A stretch of 32,317 nucleotides of DNA from Chryseobacterium taichungense (GTDB lineage: Bacteria > Bacteroidota > Bacteroidia > Flavobacteriales > Weeksellaceae), in NCBI RefSeq assembly GCF_900109935.1, contig NZ_FOBV01000016.1, forward strand, positions 1 through 32,317, written 5' to 3'. Both the position numbers and the translations under genes were made by a program. Positions 1 through 7,992 of this stretch are shown one piece after another. Position 1 is the first letter of the stretch; every line of letters starts with the position of its first letter. The notes under the pieces were generated by a model. That model did no database searches. It was not told the DNA's origin and saw only the letters and a list, made by a program, of their open reading frames with translations.

Positions 1-1
1 T

Positions 2-91
2 CCAGGCATTACTACACTCTGGATAGGTCTCAAACGCTTTAAAGATATTATGCAAGCGTACAATACTTTTAAAGATGTGTCCACACGATAG
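2..91 (+). CDS. C-terminal end of an IS4-family-like transposase (partial)
   Basis: Only the last 29 codons are inside the window, ending in TAG. The peptide contains PGITTLWIGLKRFKDI, which fits the C-terminal PGxxTLWxGLxRLxDI pattern of Tn5/IS50-like IS4-family transposases. That is recall of a family pattern, not a search. The rest of the element would lie to the left of the window. No terminal inverted repeat could be identified without the other end. It could also be a chance tail of another protein. Confidence 0.5.
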   Translation, partial: PGITTLWIGLKRFKDIMQAYNTFKDVSTR

Positions 92-100
92 TCCCATGGA

Positions 101-138
101 GGGGTGGCGAAAATTCTGAAGAATTTTTGACGGGGTGG
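101..138. repeat. Short palindromic intergenic element
   Basis: Two copies of GGGGTGG (101-107 and 132-138) flank a hairpin made of AAAATTCT, a GA spacer and AGAATTTT. It lies just after the transposase stop and may be the IS end or a dispersed flavobacterial repeat. No coding sequence was seen here. Confidence 0.4.
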
Positions 139-225
139 TTCGAGAAGTTCTACTATTCAATCACGTCATGTGATTGACCTATCTTTATCAGCAGTCATCA
201 AACGAAGAAACCAATAATAAGTTAT

Positions 226-460
226 CTAAAACCGACATAGGAAACTGAAGCGTTTAGTTAAGAAAATCCCACTGTTTGAGCGCGATACAAATATTGAATC
301 GAAGAACAAATTCCCAATTCGCACGAGTTTTGGGATTTTTAGAGAATAAAACTATTTTTTAGCCTTCAGGTTTCCAAGTCTTGAACTTTTGTTTAATTAC
401 GTCGAAATAACATTCATCGACTAAAAGGAGATAATCTTCGATTTCAAGACAAAACAAAAT
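226..460. repeat. Structured intergenic repeat, copy 1
   Basis: Shares a long segment with 561-776: the opening CTAAAACCGACATAGGAAAC, an inverted repeat around AAAATCCCA (263-271) and TGGGATTTT (331-339), then TTTCCAAGTCTTGAA near 371-385. About 46 bases after the CTTGAAC segment (roughly 392-437) are absent from copy 2. The pairing arms differ from copy 2 in a compensating way (see findings). No gene lies between 92 and 856. Confidence 0.7.
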
Positions 461-560
461 TATTAAGAAACAACATTGAGATTCTTCAGAATGACAATCT
501 TTATAACAATTTGAACCCTGAGCGCTCAACAATCAAATAATCTATAGATAAATAACATAC

Positions 561-776
561 CTAAAACTGACATAGGAAACTGAAGCGTTAAGAAAATTAA
601 AAATTATTTCGTTAAAAAATTCCCACTGTCCGAAGCGCGAGAATAATAACGAATCGAAAAGCTAAGAGTGCATTCGCGCAAGTTTTGGGAATTTTAGGAA
701 TGATTTTTAATTTTTAGCATTCAGATTCCAAGTCTTGAATTTTTCTTTCTTTTGTTTCAAGACAAAAGAAAAATCA
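561..776. repeat. Structured intergenic repeat, copy 2
   Basis: Second copy of the element, with arms AATTCCCA (618-625) and TGGGAATT (686-693). It has an extra AT-rich stretch after GAAGCG. It ends in a strong hairpin: TTTCTTTTGT (746-755), loop TTCAAG, ACAAAAGAAA (762-771). Flavobacteriia genomes often carry such elements between genes; that is recollection and was not checked here. Confidence 0.7.
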
Positions 777-817
777 ATTTATTAAACTAGTTAAATGTAC
801 ACCAACATCAATCATCC

Positions 818-825
818 TAAATTTG
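818..825 (+). promoter_or_regulatory. Candidate promoter -7 element for the pirin gene
   Basis: TAAATTTG matches the Bacteroidota -7 consensus TAnnTTTG and lies 31 bases before the start codon. No clear TTG -33 element is seen at the expected distance, so this is a half-match only. Confidence 0.4.
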
Positions 826-856
826 CTTTATCAAAACAAATAAACAAACACCAGAT

Positions 857-1732
857 ATGGACAGAAAAGATTTTTTAAAGAAAGGATTATTGGGAACAGG
901 AATGTTCGTGGCATCAGCATCCCTGGGAAATACCATGAAAAATGAAATCGATGAAATCGAACCCCTCGAGCCGATCGGATATAACCATCTTCCTAATCCC
1001 GAGTCAAAGATCAAAGATAATTCCGTTATTCACAAAGCAGATTCCAGAGGAAAGGCCGACCATGGCTGGCTGGTGAGCAATCATACGTTCAGCTTTGCCA
1101 ATTATCACAATCCGGAAAGAATGCACTTTGGAGTATTAAGAGTTTTAAATGATGATAAAGTAGAGGCGGGCAGAGGCTTCGGAACCCATCCGCATGACAA
1201 TATGGAGATTATCAGTATTCCGCTGGAAGGTGACCTCGAACATAAAGACAGCATGGGAAATACCGCAGTCATCCGAAGCGGAGATATCCAGGTGATGAGC
1301 GCCGGAACCGGGATTATGCACAGTGAGTTCAACAAAAATGATGATCAACAGGTAAAATTCCTTCAAATCTGGGTGTATCCGAACAAAAGAAATGTGACAC
1401 CGAGATATGATCAGATCACGCTTGACAAAACAAAAAGCAAAAATAAATTTCAGCAGATCCTTTCTCCTAATCCGAATGATGAAGGCGTGTGGATTCATCA
1501 GGACGCATGGTTTCATTTGGGAGACTTTGAGAACAATACAGAAGTAAGTTATCAGGTTAAGAAAAAAGGAAACGGTGTTTATGCATTTATCATTAAAGGA
1601 AGTGCCGAAATCGAAGGACAGCCTTTAGAAGAAAGAGACGGCTTCGGCGTTTGGAATATTGAAAATCTTCAGATCAAAGCAACCTCAGAAAATACAGAAA
1701 TTCTTTTGATGGATGTGCCGATGACGATGTAA
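857..1732 (+). CDS. Pirin-family protein with Tat-like signal
   Basis: 291 aa cupin protein of the pirin (YhhW quercetinase-like) family. The N-terminal cupin carries the four metal ligands expected of pirins: H111 and H113 in GTHPHDN, and H155 and E157 in IMHSEF. The conserved segment FSFANYHNPERMHFG (residues 78-92) also fits. Some pirins oxidise flavonols such as quercetin and others act as redox-sensing cofactors; the substrate here is unknown. Unlike typical cytoplasmic pirins (about 230-240 aa), it has an N-terminal extension, DRKDFLKKGLLGTG followed by a hydrophobic stretch. This resembles a twin-arginine signal but with RK instead of RR. It is monocistronic, with its own terminator. 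Confidence 0.9.
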   Translation: MDRKDFLKKGLLGTGMFVASASLGNTMKNEIDEIEPLEPIGYNHLPNPESKIKDNSVIHKADSRGKADHGWLVSNHTFSFANYHNPERMHFGVLRVLNDDKVEAGRGFGTHPHDNMEIISIPLEGDLEHKDSMGNTAVIRSGDIQVMSAGTGIMHSEFNKNDDQQVKFLQIWVYPNKRNVTPRYDQITLDKTKSKNKFQQILSPNPNDEGVWIHQDAWFHLGDFENNTEVSYQVKKKGNGVYAFIIKGSAEIEGQPLEERDGFGVWNIENLQIKATSENTEILLMDVPMTM

Positions 1733-1775
1733 ATAAAATTAAAATTCATGAACTAGCTTCATAATTATTGTTGGT

Positions 1776-1802
1776 AAGCTCTCTTTTTTAAGGGAGCTTT
1801 TG
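1776..1802 (+). terminator. Rho-independent terminator after the pirin gene
   Basis: Stem AAGCTCTC/GGGAGCTT (8 pairs, one G-T), loop TTTTTTAA, then a short T-run. It overlaps the 3' end of the convergent GLPGLI gene. Confidence 0.6.
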
Positions 1803-2651
1803 TGAATTGTCCAATTCTATTGGGTTTTCGCCATCCTTATTTTTTTCTCTTTCCTTTTGTTTATTCCTTATGATTTCCTGCCCTTGGATGATATTGGTGT
1901 CAGAATTTGCAAGTACACCGAGCGGATTATAAATTGCATTTTTTAAAGCTTCTTCAAACTTCGACTGAGTTGTTTCAACTGCATTCGTATAGCGGTTTTC
2001 GTATATGTTAACTAGTTTTCCTTTTAATTTTGAATTTGGTGTTGATTTTACAAGTTCAAAATCATAATCCCCTTTATCTTCTGTTATTTTTACAATTAAC
2101 CCGGGTAAACCACTAAATTTATAAGGACCATACGGAAATGGAATCTCAGTTGAATACCATGCAATCCAGTTCCTTCCTTTGTAAGTAACTTTAGCTTTTT
2201 TACAATTAATTGTATTAATTATTTTTGTTTCATTAATAAGTTCCCAATCTTTTATTATAGACTCTTTATAAGCAAGCAGTGACAGTGCAACCCTTTGGAA
2301 AAATTGTAAGCTTTCACCGGACTGTATTATCGTATAAGGAAATTTTGTTTTCGGTGCCGATACTCCTTTTGAGCTTAAAAGACGATCACCGTTTTCTAAA
2401 GTTTTTATTGGAATTGCCTGAAATATAGAATCTCTTTTCAATGATTGAAGACTCGCAAAAAAAGCATAATTATCACTTATTTGCAATGAGAAAAATTCTT
2501 CGTGTTTATTATTAGGAGTTAATGTATTCAATTTAGCTTTTAATACATAGATAAACTCTCCACGCAGACTATCTTTTTTATTTAATTGAGAAAAAAGTAA
2601 AATACTAAAAAAGAACGCTAATAACTGAAGTGTTTTTTTACAGTAATACAT
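1788..2651 (-). CDS. GLPGLI family protein
   Basis: 287 aa secreted or periplasmic protein of the Bacteroidota-specific GLPGLI family (TIGR01200). The name-giving motif is exact at residues 181-186 in KFSGLPGLIVKI and is followed by the usual D-rich segment. A signal peptide is evident: CKK, a hydrophobic run at residues 8-20, and a likely cut after FSQ. The biochemical function of the family is unknown. It lies 56 bases downstream of a small secreted-protein gene on the same strand, so the two are probably cotranscribed, though a 12-bp hairpin sits between them. It converges on the pirin gene and its last codons share the pirin terminator. Confidence 0.9.
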   Translation of the reverse strand: MYYCKKTLQLLAFFFSILLFSQLNKKDSLRGEFIYVLKAKLNTLTPNNKHEEFFSLQISDNYAFFASLQSLKRDSIFQAIPIKTLENGDRLLSSKGVSAPKTKFPYTIIQSGESLQFFQRVALSLLAYKESIIKDWELINETKIINTINCKKAKVTYKGRNWIAWYSTEIPFPYGPYKFSGLPGLIVKITEDKGDYDFELVKSTPNSKLKGKLVNIYENRYTNAVETTQSKFEEALKNAIYNPLGVLANSDTNIIQGQEIIRNKQKEREKNKDGENPIELDNSQKLP

Positions 2652-2665
2652 AATTTATAATAAAT

Positions 2666-2700
2666 TGCACTTATAATGCAAACATTGTATTATAAGTGCA
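2666..2700 (-). repeat. 12-bp perfect hairpin between two cotranscribed genes
   Basis: TGCACTTATAAT (2666-2677) pairs perfectly with ATTATAAGTGCA (2689-2700) across an 11-base loop. It fills most of the gap between the small secreted protein and the GLPGLI gene. There is no clean T-run on the minus strand, so it could be a partial terminator or an mRNA processing or stability element. Confidence 0.7.
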
Positions 2701-2707
2701 CAATTTC

Positions 2708-2992
2708 TTATTTACAATAGTTAGATTCAAGTGCTTCAAGCCAAGCATTTGCTTGTGCCGGTGTCCAGTCCTGAGTTGTTGTAGCAATCATACCGCAAGA
2801 AGTTTCAGCAATCCACACCTGTCGCTTTAAAAGTTTCACAGATGCTTTAAAATTCTTTTGAGATTTTGAATTTTTAAAAACCTTCAGTTCCTTTTTAATG
2901 GAGGTTGTTTCTGCTTTTTTTGCTGGGTTTATTTTAGCATTTGCCATACCAGCTACTACGATTGCCATTGTTAGCATTAAATTTTTCATCAT
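2708..2992 (-). CDS. Small secreted protein, unknown function
   Basis: 94 aa. It has a clear signal peptide (residues 1-20, MKNLMLTMAIVVAGMANA, cut after ANA). A lysine-rich stretch (about 21-57) follows, then a tryptophan- and cysteine-containing tail: TSCGMIATTTQDWTPAQANAWLEALESNYC in pieces, with two cysteines that could form a disulfide. The start could be M1 or M2. I do not recognise a named family. It is the first gene of a two-gene unit with the GLPGLI protein, so the two may act together in the envelope; that is inference from position only. Confidence 0.65.
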   Translation of the reverse strand: MMKNLMLTMAIVVAGMANAKINPAKKAETTSIKKELKVFKNSKSQKNFKASVKLLKRQVWIAETSCGMIATTTQDWTPAQANAWLEALESNYCK

Positions 2993-3385
2993 AATTTAAT
3001 AATTGTCATGTTTTTCCTACTTTTTTTATTAATATTTCAACGAAGAAATTCTAATTTCCTTTTGGAGGCAGGTTTTCGGATTAACTCCTACCTTATGTAT
3101 ATTGCGCAATAATCTAGAATAAGAATTTACCTATAAGAATATAGTCATTCAACTGTACGCAAATCTAAAATTATTTTTTTCAACAAAGTATGAATAATTT
3201 TAATTATTATATTATGTTAATAATTAGTTTAATGTATGTTTTTAGTTAAATAAAATCTATAATTTATAAGAAATGCTAATTTTATAAATGTAATTAATTA
3301 ACGGTATAATTTTATTAAATAAATAGGAAATCCTGTGTCTATAATTATTCTAGAAAATAATGTATTGCATCAAAAATAAACTTTG
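2993..3385. other. Gene-free AT-rich upstream region
   Basis: No coding sequence is supported. It should hold the promoter of the small secreted-protein gene, but I see no convincing -33/-7 pair. The one symmetrical site is a 12-bp palindrome, TATTGCGCAATA (3110-3121), about 120 bases before the start codon; it could be a protein-binding site. Confidence 0.4.
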
Positions 3386-3784
3386 GCAACTTCAGACACA
3401 AAGCAAGCAACTCGGGATATAGTTGTAGCAACTCTGGGAATAAAACGGGCAACTCTTAAATAGATTCTTTCAACTTCAAGTATGAAACAAGCAACTTTGA
3501 GTATGAAATTCCAAACTTCGATCATACTTCTAGCAACTTCAGCGATATTTTTAGCAACTTTGGATAACATTCTTACATCCGCAAGTTACATTTTTACGAT
3601 TTCGGGTTACATTCTTACGACTTCGGGTTACATTCTTACATCCGCAAGTTACATTCTTACGATTTCGGATTACATTTTTACGACTTCATGTTACATTTTT
3701 GCGACTCCATATAACTTTCTTGTGATGTAATTTGTATTTGGAACGATGTAAACTTTATTTCTATCATTGTAAAATCAGGATATT
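3386..3784. repeat. Degenerate 21-bp tandem array, 19 units (array A)
   Basis: The six-base column starting at 3386+21k reads GCAACT in most of the first nine units (TCAACT at 3470, weak at 3512). It then drifts to ACATCC, ACGATT or ACGACT (3575-3701) and finally to GTGATG, ACGATG and TCATTG (3722-3764). TTACATT recurs at the same fixed phase from 3586 to 3691. Across 19 units there is no insertion or deletion although the sequence drifts strongly. Because 21 is a multiple of 3, several frames stay open by chance with heptad-like peptides; no single frame spans the array, so I do not call a gene. Confidence 0.9.
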
Positions 3785-3909
3785 GCTTGCAAGCTATAAC
3801 TCACGCCCTCAACGATCAACCAAAAACCATCAACCATCCGCCGATAACAAATTAGCAAAATCCAAAAAAAATCCCGATTTTTGTCCCTCTTCAAAATCCC
3901 CGAACATTC

Positions 3910-6027
3910 ATGAAACTTTGTATTGCCGAAAAGCCAAGTGTTGCCAGAGATATCGCCAAAGTGTTGGGTGCCACCACTCCCAAACAGGGGTATATGGAAG
4001 GAAACGGCTATTGTGTGACATGGACTTTCGGGCATCTCTGCACTCTTAAGGAGCCCCACGACTACGGTCCGCAGTACAAATCCTGGAACCTGTTTCTGCT
4101 GCCCATTATTCCCAACAACTTCGGAATTAAATTAATTCCCAACAAAGGTGTTGAAAATCAGTTTAAGGTCATTGAAAGACTGGTCGCCGAATGTGATGAG
4201 GTCATCAACTGCGGGGATGCCGGCCAGGAAGGAGAACTGATCCAACGATGGGTATTACAGAAAGCGAAATGCAATAAACCTGTTCAGCGTCTCTGGATTT
4301 CATCACTGACCGAAGAAGCGATTAAAGAAGGTTTTGCAAGCTTAAAACCAGCCGAAGACTATAAAAATCTTTACTTAGCAGGAAATGCCAGAGCCGTGGG
4401 TGACTGGCTTTTAGGAATCAATGCCACAAGACTTTTTACGAAAAAGTTCGGAGGAAATAAAGCCGTCCTTTCTATTGGAAGAGTGCAGACCCCAACACTG
4501 GCCATGCTTGTCCAACGTCAGAAAGAGATCGACGCCTTTACCGTAGAAGAATACTGGGAACTCAAAACCCGATACAGAGACGTGATCTTCAATGCTGCTA
4601 TTGATCGTTTAAAAACCCTGGAACGCGCCGAAAAAGGTCTGGAATATTTAAAAGAAAATATTTTTGAGATCGTTTCCTTTGAAATTAAAGAAGGAAGAGA
4701 AAAAAATCCGAGACTGTTTGATCTTACCGGTCTTCAGGTGGAAGCTAACAGAAAGTATGGCTATTCCGCAGAAAGCACCCTGAACTATATTCAGAGTCTC
4801 TACGAGAAAAAACACGTCACTTATCCGCGTGTCGATACCACGTATTTATCAGAAAGCTTATATCCGAAAATAGAAGGCATCCTTAGGAAAATGTATTTTT
4901 ATCAGGAGCTGATAGCGCCTTTGCTTGAAGCACCTATTCCCAAATCGAAAGCGGTTTTTGATGACACGAAAGTTACGGATCACCACGCGATTATTCCTAC
5001 GGAAGTTCCGCCTTCCCAGAATCTCAGCCGCGAAGAAAAACTGATCTATGATTTAATTGCTAAAAGGTTTATCTCTGTTTTTTATCCTGAATGTAAAATC
5101 TCCAATACTCTTGTTGAAGGCAAAGTAGGAACCATCCCCTTTAAAACCAGCGGAAAGCAGATTCTTGAGCCTGGCTGGAGAACTGTTTACGCCAAAGAGC
5201 CGAAAGATGAAACCGAGAAAGAAAAAGATAAAGAGGAAGAACAGACTATTCCTGAATTTACCGTAGGAGAAACCGGTCCGCACGATCCGATGATTCACCA
5301 GGGAAAAACTTCACCACCGAAACCTTACACCGAAGCAACACTACTTCGTGCCATGGAAACCGCAGGCAAACAGGTGGAAGACGAAGAGCTTCGTGAATTA
5401 CTTAAGAATAACGGAATAGGAAGACCGTCTACTCGTGCCAATATCATTGAAACGCTTTTCAAAAGAAAATACATCGAAAAGAAAAGGAAAAACCTCATCG
5501 CCACCCAAACCGGAATTCAGCTGATCGACACCATTGAAGACGAACTTCTGAAAAGCCCCGAGCTTACCGGTGAATGGGAACTCAAACTTCGCAAGATCGA
5601 AAGCGGGGAATATGAAGCCAATCATTTTAAAGAAGAACTGATCCAGATGGTAACAGAGCTTACGGAAAAAGTAGTTTACGGAAAAGGAAAAGTGATCAGT
5701 CTGGAAGAAGAAAAAATAGTTAAGGAAAAGAAAAAACGGGAGCCCGCAGTTAAAAAAGAACTGCAGTCCTGGGAAGATACAAAGTGTCCGAAATGCAAAG
5801 AACATCATCTGATGAAAGGAAAAACAGCTGTTGGATGTTCAGATTTCAAAAACTGCGGATTTAAAGTTTCATTCGAAATTTTTGGCAAGAAGCTTTCCGA
5901 TAAACAGTTGATGGATCTTGTCCTTAAAGGAAAAACCTCAAAACTGAAGGGTTTCAGTTCGCATCCTGAAAGCTTAACGGAAGGCGTTTTATCTATGGAT
6001 GAAAATTTTGCGGTAGTTCTTATTTAA
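3910..6027 (+). CDS. topB: Type IA DNA topoisomerase (topoisomerase III-like)
   Basis: 705 aa enzyme that relaxes or decatenates DNA through a 5'-phosphotyrosyl single-strand break. The Toprim domain opens the protein (CIAEKPSVA, residues 4-12) and continues at D103AGQEGELI. In this motif the second acid of the classical DxDxE is glycine, a variant I recall from other Bacteroidota topoisomerase III enzymes. The catalytic tyrosine is Y305 in HVTYPRVDT. The GIGRPSTRA motif lies near residues 502-510. A C-terminal zinc-ribbon-like part has CPKC (about 622-625) and later cysteines. Such genes occur on both chromosomes and integrative elements; nothing around it here suggests a conjugative element. 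The symbol is a family-level assignment. Confidence 0.9.
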   Translation: MKLCIAEKPSVARDIAKVLGATTPKQGYMEGNGYCVTWTFGHLCTLKEPHDYGPQYKSWNLFLLPIIPNNFGIKLIPNKGVENQFKVIERLVAECDEVINCGDAGQEGELIQRWVLQKAKCNKPVQRLWISSLTEEAIKEGFASLKPAEDYKNLYLAGNARAVGDWLLGINATRLFTKKFGGNKAVLSIGRVQTPTLAMLVQRQKEIDAFTVEEYWELKTRYRDVIFNAAIDRLKTLERAEKGLEYLKENIFEIVSFEIKEGREKNPRLFDLTGLQVEANRKYGYSAESTLNYIQSLYEKKHVTYPRVDTTYLSESLYPKIEGILRKMYFYQELIAPLLEAPIPKSKAVFDDTKVTDHHAIIPTEVPPSQNLSREEKLIYDLIAKRFISVFYPECKISNTLVEGKVGTIPFKTSGKQILEPGWRTVYAKEPKDETEKEKDKEEEQTIPEFTVGETGPHDPMIHQGKTSPPKPYTEATLLRAMETAGKQVEDEELRELLKNNGIGRPSTRANIIETLFKRKYIEKKRKNLIATQTGIQLIDTIEDELLKSPELTGEWELKLRKIESGEYEANHFKEELIQMVTELTEKVVYGKGKVISLEEEKIVKEKKKREPAVKKELQSWEDTKCPKCKEHHLMKGKTAVGCSDFKNCGFKVSFEIFGKKLSDKQLMDLVLKGKTSKLKGFSSHPESLTEGVLSMDENFAVVLI

Positions 6028-6174
6028 ATTTACTCAGATCCATTTATAATCATTAAAAATTTAAAACAAAAAGAATCTGCACAATCAGGATAATCTGAGC
6101 GAGAGGCAATAGTGTAGAGTCTCTTTTAATATGGGTAAATTTCCTACCTTTAATCTCAGTTAAAATATTGCAAA

Positions 6175-6954
6175 ATGAAAAAAGTACTTTCACTGATTAC
6201 CCTTATTATTTACAGTATCAGCTTTGCACAAAACAATAATTTCGGAAAAAATCCAGCAGCAGGAAACATCCTACACCTGGCAGATGCAGATATCTACTAT
6301 GAAGTTTACGGTAAAGGTGAACCATTGTTTTTACTTCACGGAAACGGAGGAAGCATAGATGCATTTTCCAAGGAAATTCCCGAGCTCTCAAAGCATTTTA
6401 TGGTAATCGCCATGGATACTCGCGGACAAGGTCAAAGTACTGATACCTCCAAAGAACCGTTGACCTACAGAAAGTTTGCCGATGACGTAAAAATGCTTGC
6501 CGACGAACTCAATTTAAAGAAAATAAATATTCTCGGATGGAGCGATGGTGGTAATACCGGAATCGAATTTGCCATTAAATATCCTCATCGTGTAAAGAAA
6601 GTGATTACCAGCGGCGCTAATGTTTTTCCGGACGGAGTAGGCGAAAATGAAGTGCTGGCCATGAAGAATGATGTTGCCGAAAAAAGAGCACAGCAAAAAC
6701 CCGAAAGTGAAATCAGGCTTATTCAGCTGATGATTGATGAGCCTAAAATTACAAAAGAACAGCTTAACAATATCAAAGCAAAAGTGCTGGTAGTAGCCGG
6801 TGAAAATGACCTGATCCTCCGTTCTCATACGGAATATATTGCCAGTGAAATCCCAAAATCAACACTGAAAATTTACAAAGGAGCATCCCATGGCGTTCCT
6901 GTTGAAAGAGCCGAGGAACTCAGCAGAGACGTGATTGAATTCATCAATAAATAA
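6175..6954 (+). CDS. Secreted alpha/beta hydrolase
   Basis: 259 aa alpha/beta-fold hydrolase with an N-terminal signal peptide (hydrophobic residues 4-17, cut after FAQ). The oxyanion-hole motif HGNGG is at 55-59 and the nucleophile elbow is GWSDGG with S123. The likely acid is D212 in AGENDLI, and the catalytic histidine is H239 in GASHGVP. The substrate cannot be read from the sequence. It directly precedes the hotdog thioesterase gene with a gap of about 52 bases, so they may be cotranscribed. Confidence 0.88.
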   Translation: MKKVLSLITLIIYSISFAQNNNFGKNPAAGNILHLADADIYYEVYGKGEPLFLLHGNGGSIDAFSKEIPELSKHFMVIAMDTRGQGQSTDTSKEPLTYRKFADDVKMLADELNLKKINILGWSDGGNTGIEFAIKYPHRVKKVITSGANVFPDGVGENEVLAMKNDVAEKRAQQKPESEIRLIQLMIDEPKITKEQLNNIKAKVLVVAGENDLILRSHTEYIASEIPKSTLKIYKGASHGVPVERAEELSRDVIEFINK

Positions 6955-7006
6955 TGATGGCATATTCTTTTCACTTTTGAAATTCATTGATAACGAAAAT
7001 ATTTTT

Positions 7007-7429
7007 ATGACCCCTGAAAAAAAACAACTCATTACCGATAGTTTTCACCGCTCGGAAACTTTAAAATTCTACAAAGCTGAACTTTTGGCAGTTGAAACCG
7101 ACTTTATTTCCATGAAAATTCCTAAAATGGACCTTATGACCAGAAAGGCAGGAATGTTCAATGGAGCGATGATTGCTTCCCTTGTGGATGTTTCTTCCGG
7201 ATATGCTGCGGTAAGTCATTATGAAGAAGATTGCTATGTTGTGACGGTAGAATTGAAAGTCAATTATTTAAGGCCTGCGATTGGGGATGCTCTTGTATCT
7301 AAATCGTATGTGATAAAAGGTGGTGCTAAAATAAGTGTCATCCGTACAGAAATTTATACCAAAGAAGAAAACGGTGAATCTGAAAGTCACGTGGCAACTT
7401 CATTGGTAACGATGATGAAAATAAAGTAA
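7007..7429 (+). CDS. PaaI-like hotdog-fold thioesterase
   Basis: About 140 aa. The hotdog core includes the helix with FNGAMIASLVDVSSGYAA and the strands VVTVELKVNYLRPAIGD, typical of PaaI/YdiI-type acyl-CoA thioesterases, which usually act as tetramers. An earlier in-frame ATG at 6935 would overlap the preceding hydrolase gene and add a 24-residue tail with no family match. The ATG at 7007 gives the usual length and is preferred. The acyl substrate is unknown. Confidence 0.85.
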   Translation: MTPEKKQLITDSFHRSETLKFYKAELLAVETDFISMKIPKMDLMTRKAGMFNGAMIASLVDVSSGYAAVSHYEEDCYVVTVELKVNYLRPAIGDALVSKSYVIKGGAKISVIRTEIYTKEENGESESHVATSLVTMMKIK

Positions 7430-7499
7430 ACTTTACAGGAAATTTGTTATATTTAATGTAACAAGTTTGAACAAATCAATGAATTAAAAAAATAACATT

Positions 7500-7844
7500 A
7501 TGAACTTAATTATTCGTCTGCTGATAACAGCAATTGTTGCCTATCTTCTTACCATGATTTTACCTGGAGTACATTTCTCAGGATTTGGAGGAGCTATTAT
7601 TTTTTCTATCGTTCTGGGAATTTTAAACCTGATTGTAAAACCAATTCTTAATCTTTTCGGACTCCCTTTAACGATCATTACTTTGGGATTATTTGCCCTG
7701 GTGATCAATGCAATTATCATTCTTATTGCAGATTATTTCATCGACAGTATGGTGGTTGATGGCTTCTGGTGGGCACTGATCTTCAGTATTCTTCTTTCTA
7801 TAATTACTTCTTTAGCTAATTCTATGTTCTCCGACGGAGACTAG
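7500..7844 (+). CDS. Phage holin 4-2 (YvlD-like) family membrane protein
   Basis: 114 aa, four predicted transmembrane helices (about 4-23, 28-50, 55-78, 88-108), rich in I, L, F and G. The pattern GxxxFsxvLGilNxivKPiLnlfGlPltiiTLGLFxLviNAiii fits the family named after phage holins (Pfam Phage_holin_4_2, B. subtilis YvlD). Despite the name, members are common chromosomal inner-membrane proteins. There is no endolysin or phage gene nearby, so a role in lysis is unlikely. A strong terminator follows. Confidence 0.88.
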   Translation: MNLIIRLLITAIVAYLLTMILPGVHFSGFGGAIIFSIVLGILNLIVKPILNLFGLPLTIITLGLFALVINAIIILIADYFIDSMVVDGFWWALIFSILLSIITSLANSMFSDGD

Positions 7845-7868
7845 ATCTCATACATATCAAAGGTTGAT

Positions 7869-7897
7869 AAAGAGTGGACTGCGGTTCACTCTTTTTA
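7869..7897 (+). terminator. Rho-independent terminator
   Basis: Stem AAAGAGTGGAC / GTTCACTCTTT (11 pairs, one G-T), loop TGCG, followed by a T-run. It ends the holin-family gene. Confidence 0.85.
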
Positions 7898-7919
7898 TTT
7901 AAAAATGATAAATAAATCT

Positions 7920-7927
7920 TACCTTTG
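7920..7927 (+). promoter_or_regulatory. Candidate -7 element for the S9 peptidase gene
   Basis: TACCTTTG matches TAnnTTTG and lies between the preceding terminator and the peptidase start, leaving a leader of about 60 bases. No clear TTG -33 element was found. Confidence 0.45.
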
Positions 7928-7992
7928 AAACCTTTGAATTAAACAAAATTTATGAAGTTTTATATTTCATAATCAAAAAAGATATCAATAAT

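Noticed and set aside
3370..3730. Open frames on both strands in array A with heptad-like peptides
   Set aside because: A 21-bp period keeps any stop-free frame open; no frame spans the array and no family matches.
3386..3784. CRISPR array
   Set aside because: No constant repeat alternating with unique spacers, the period is too short, and no cas genes are in the window.
5053..5808. Minus-strand frames inside the topoisomerase gene
   Set aside because: They lie within a well-supported gene and their peptides match no family.
7500..7844. Prophage remnant, because of the holin-family name
   Set aside because: The family is common on bacterial chromosomes and no phage genes are nearby.
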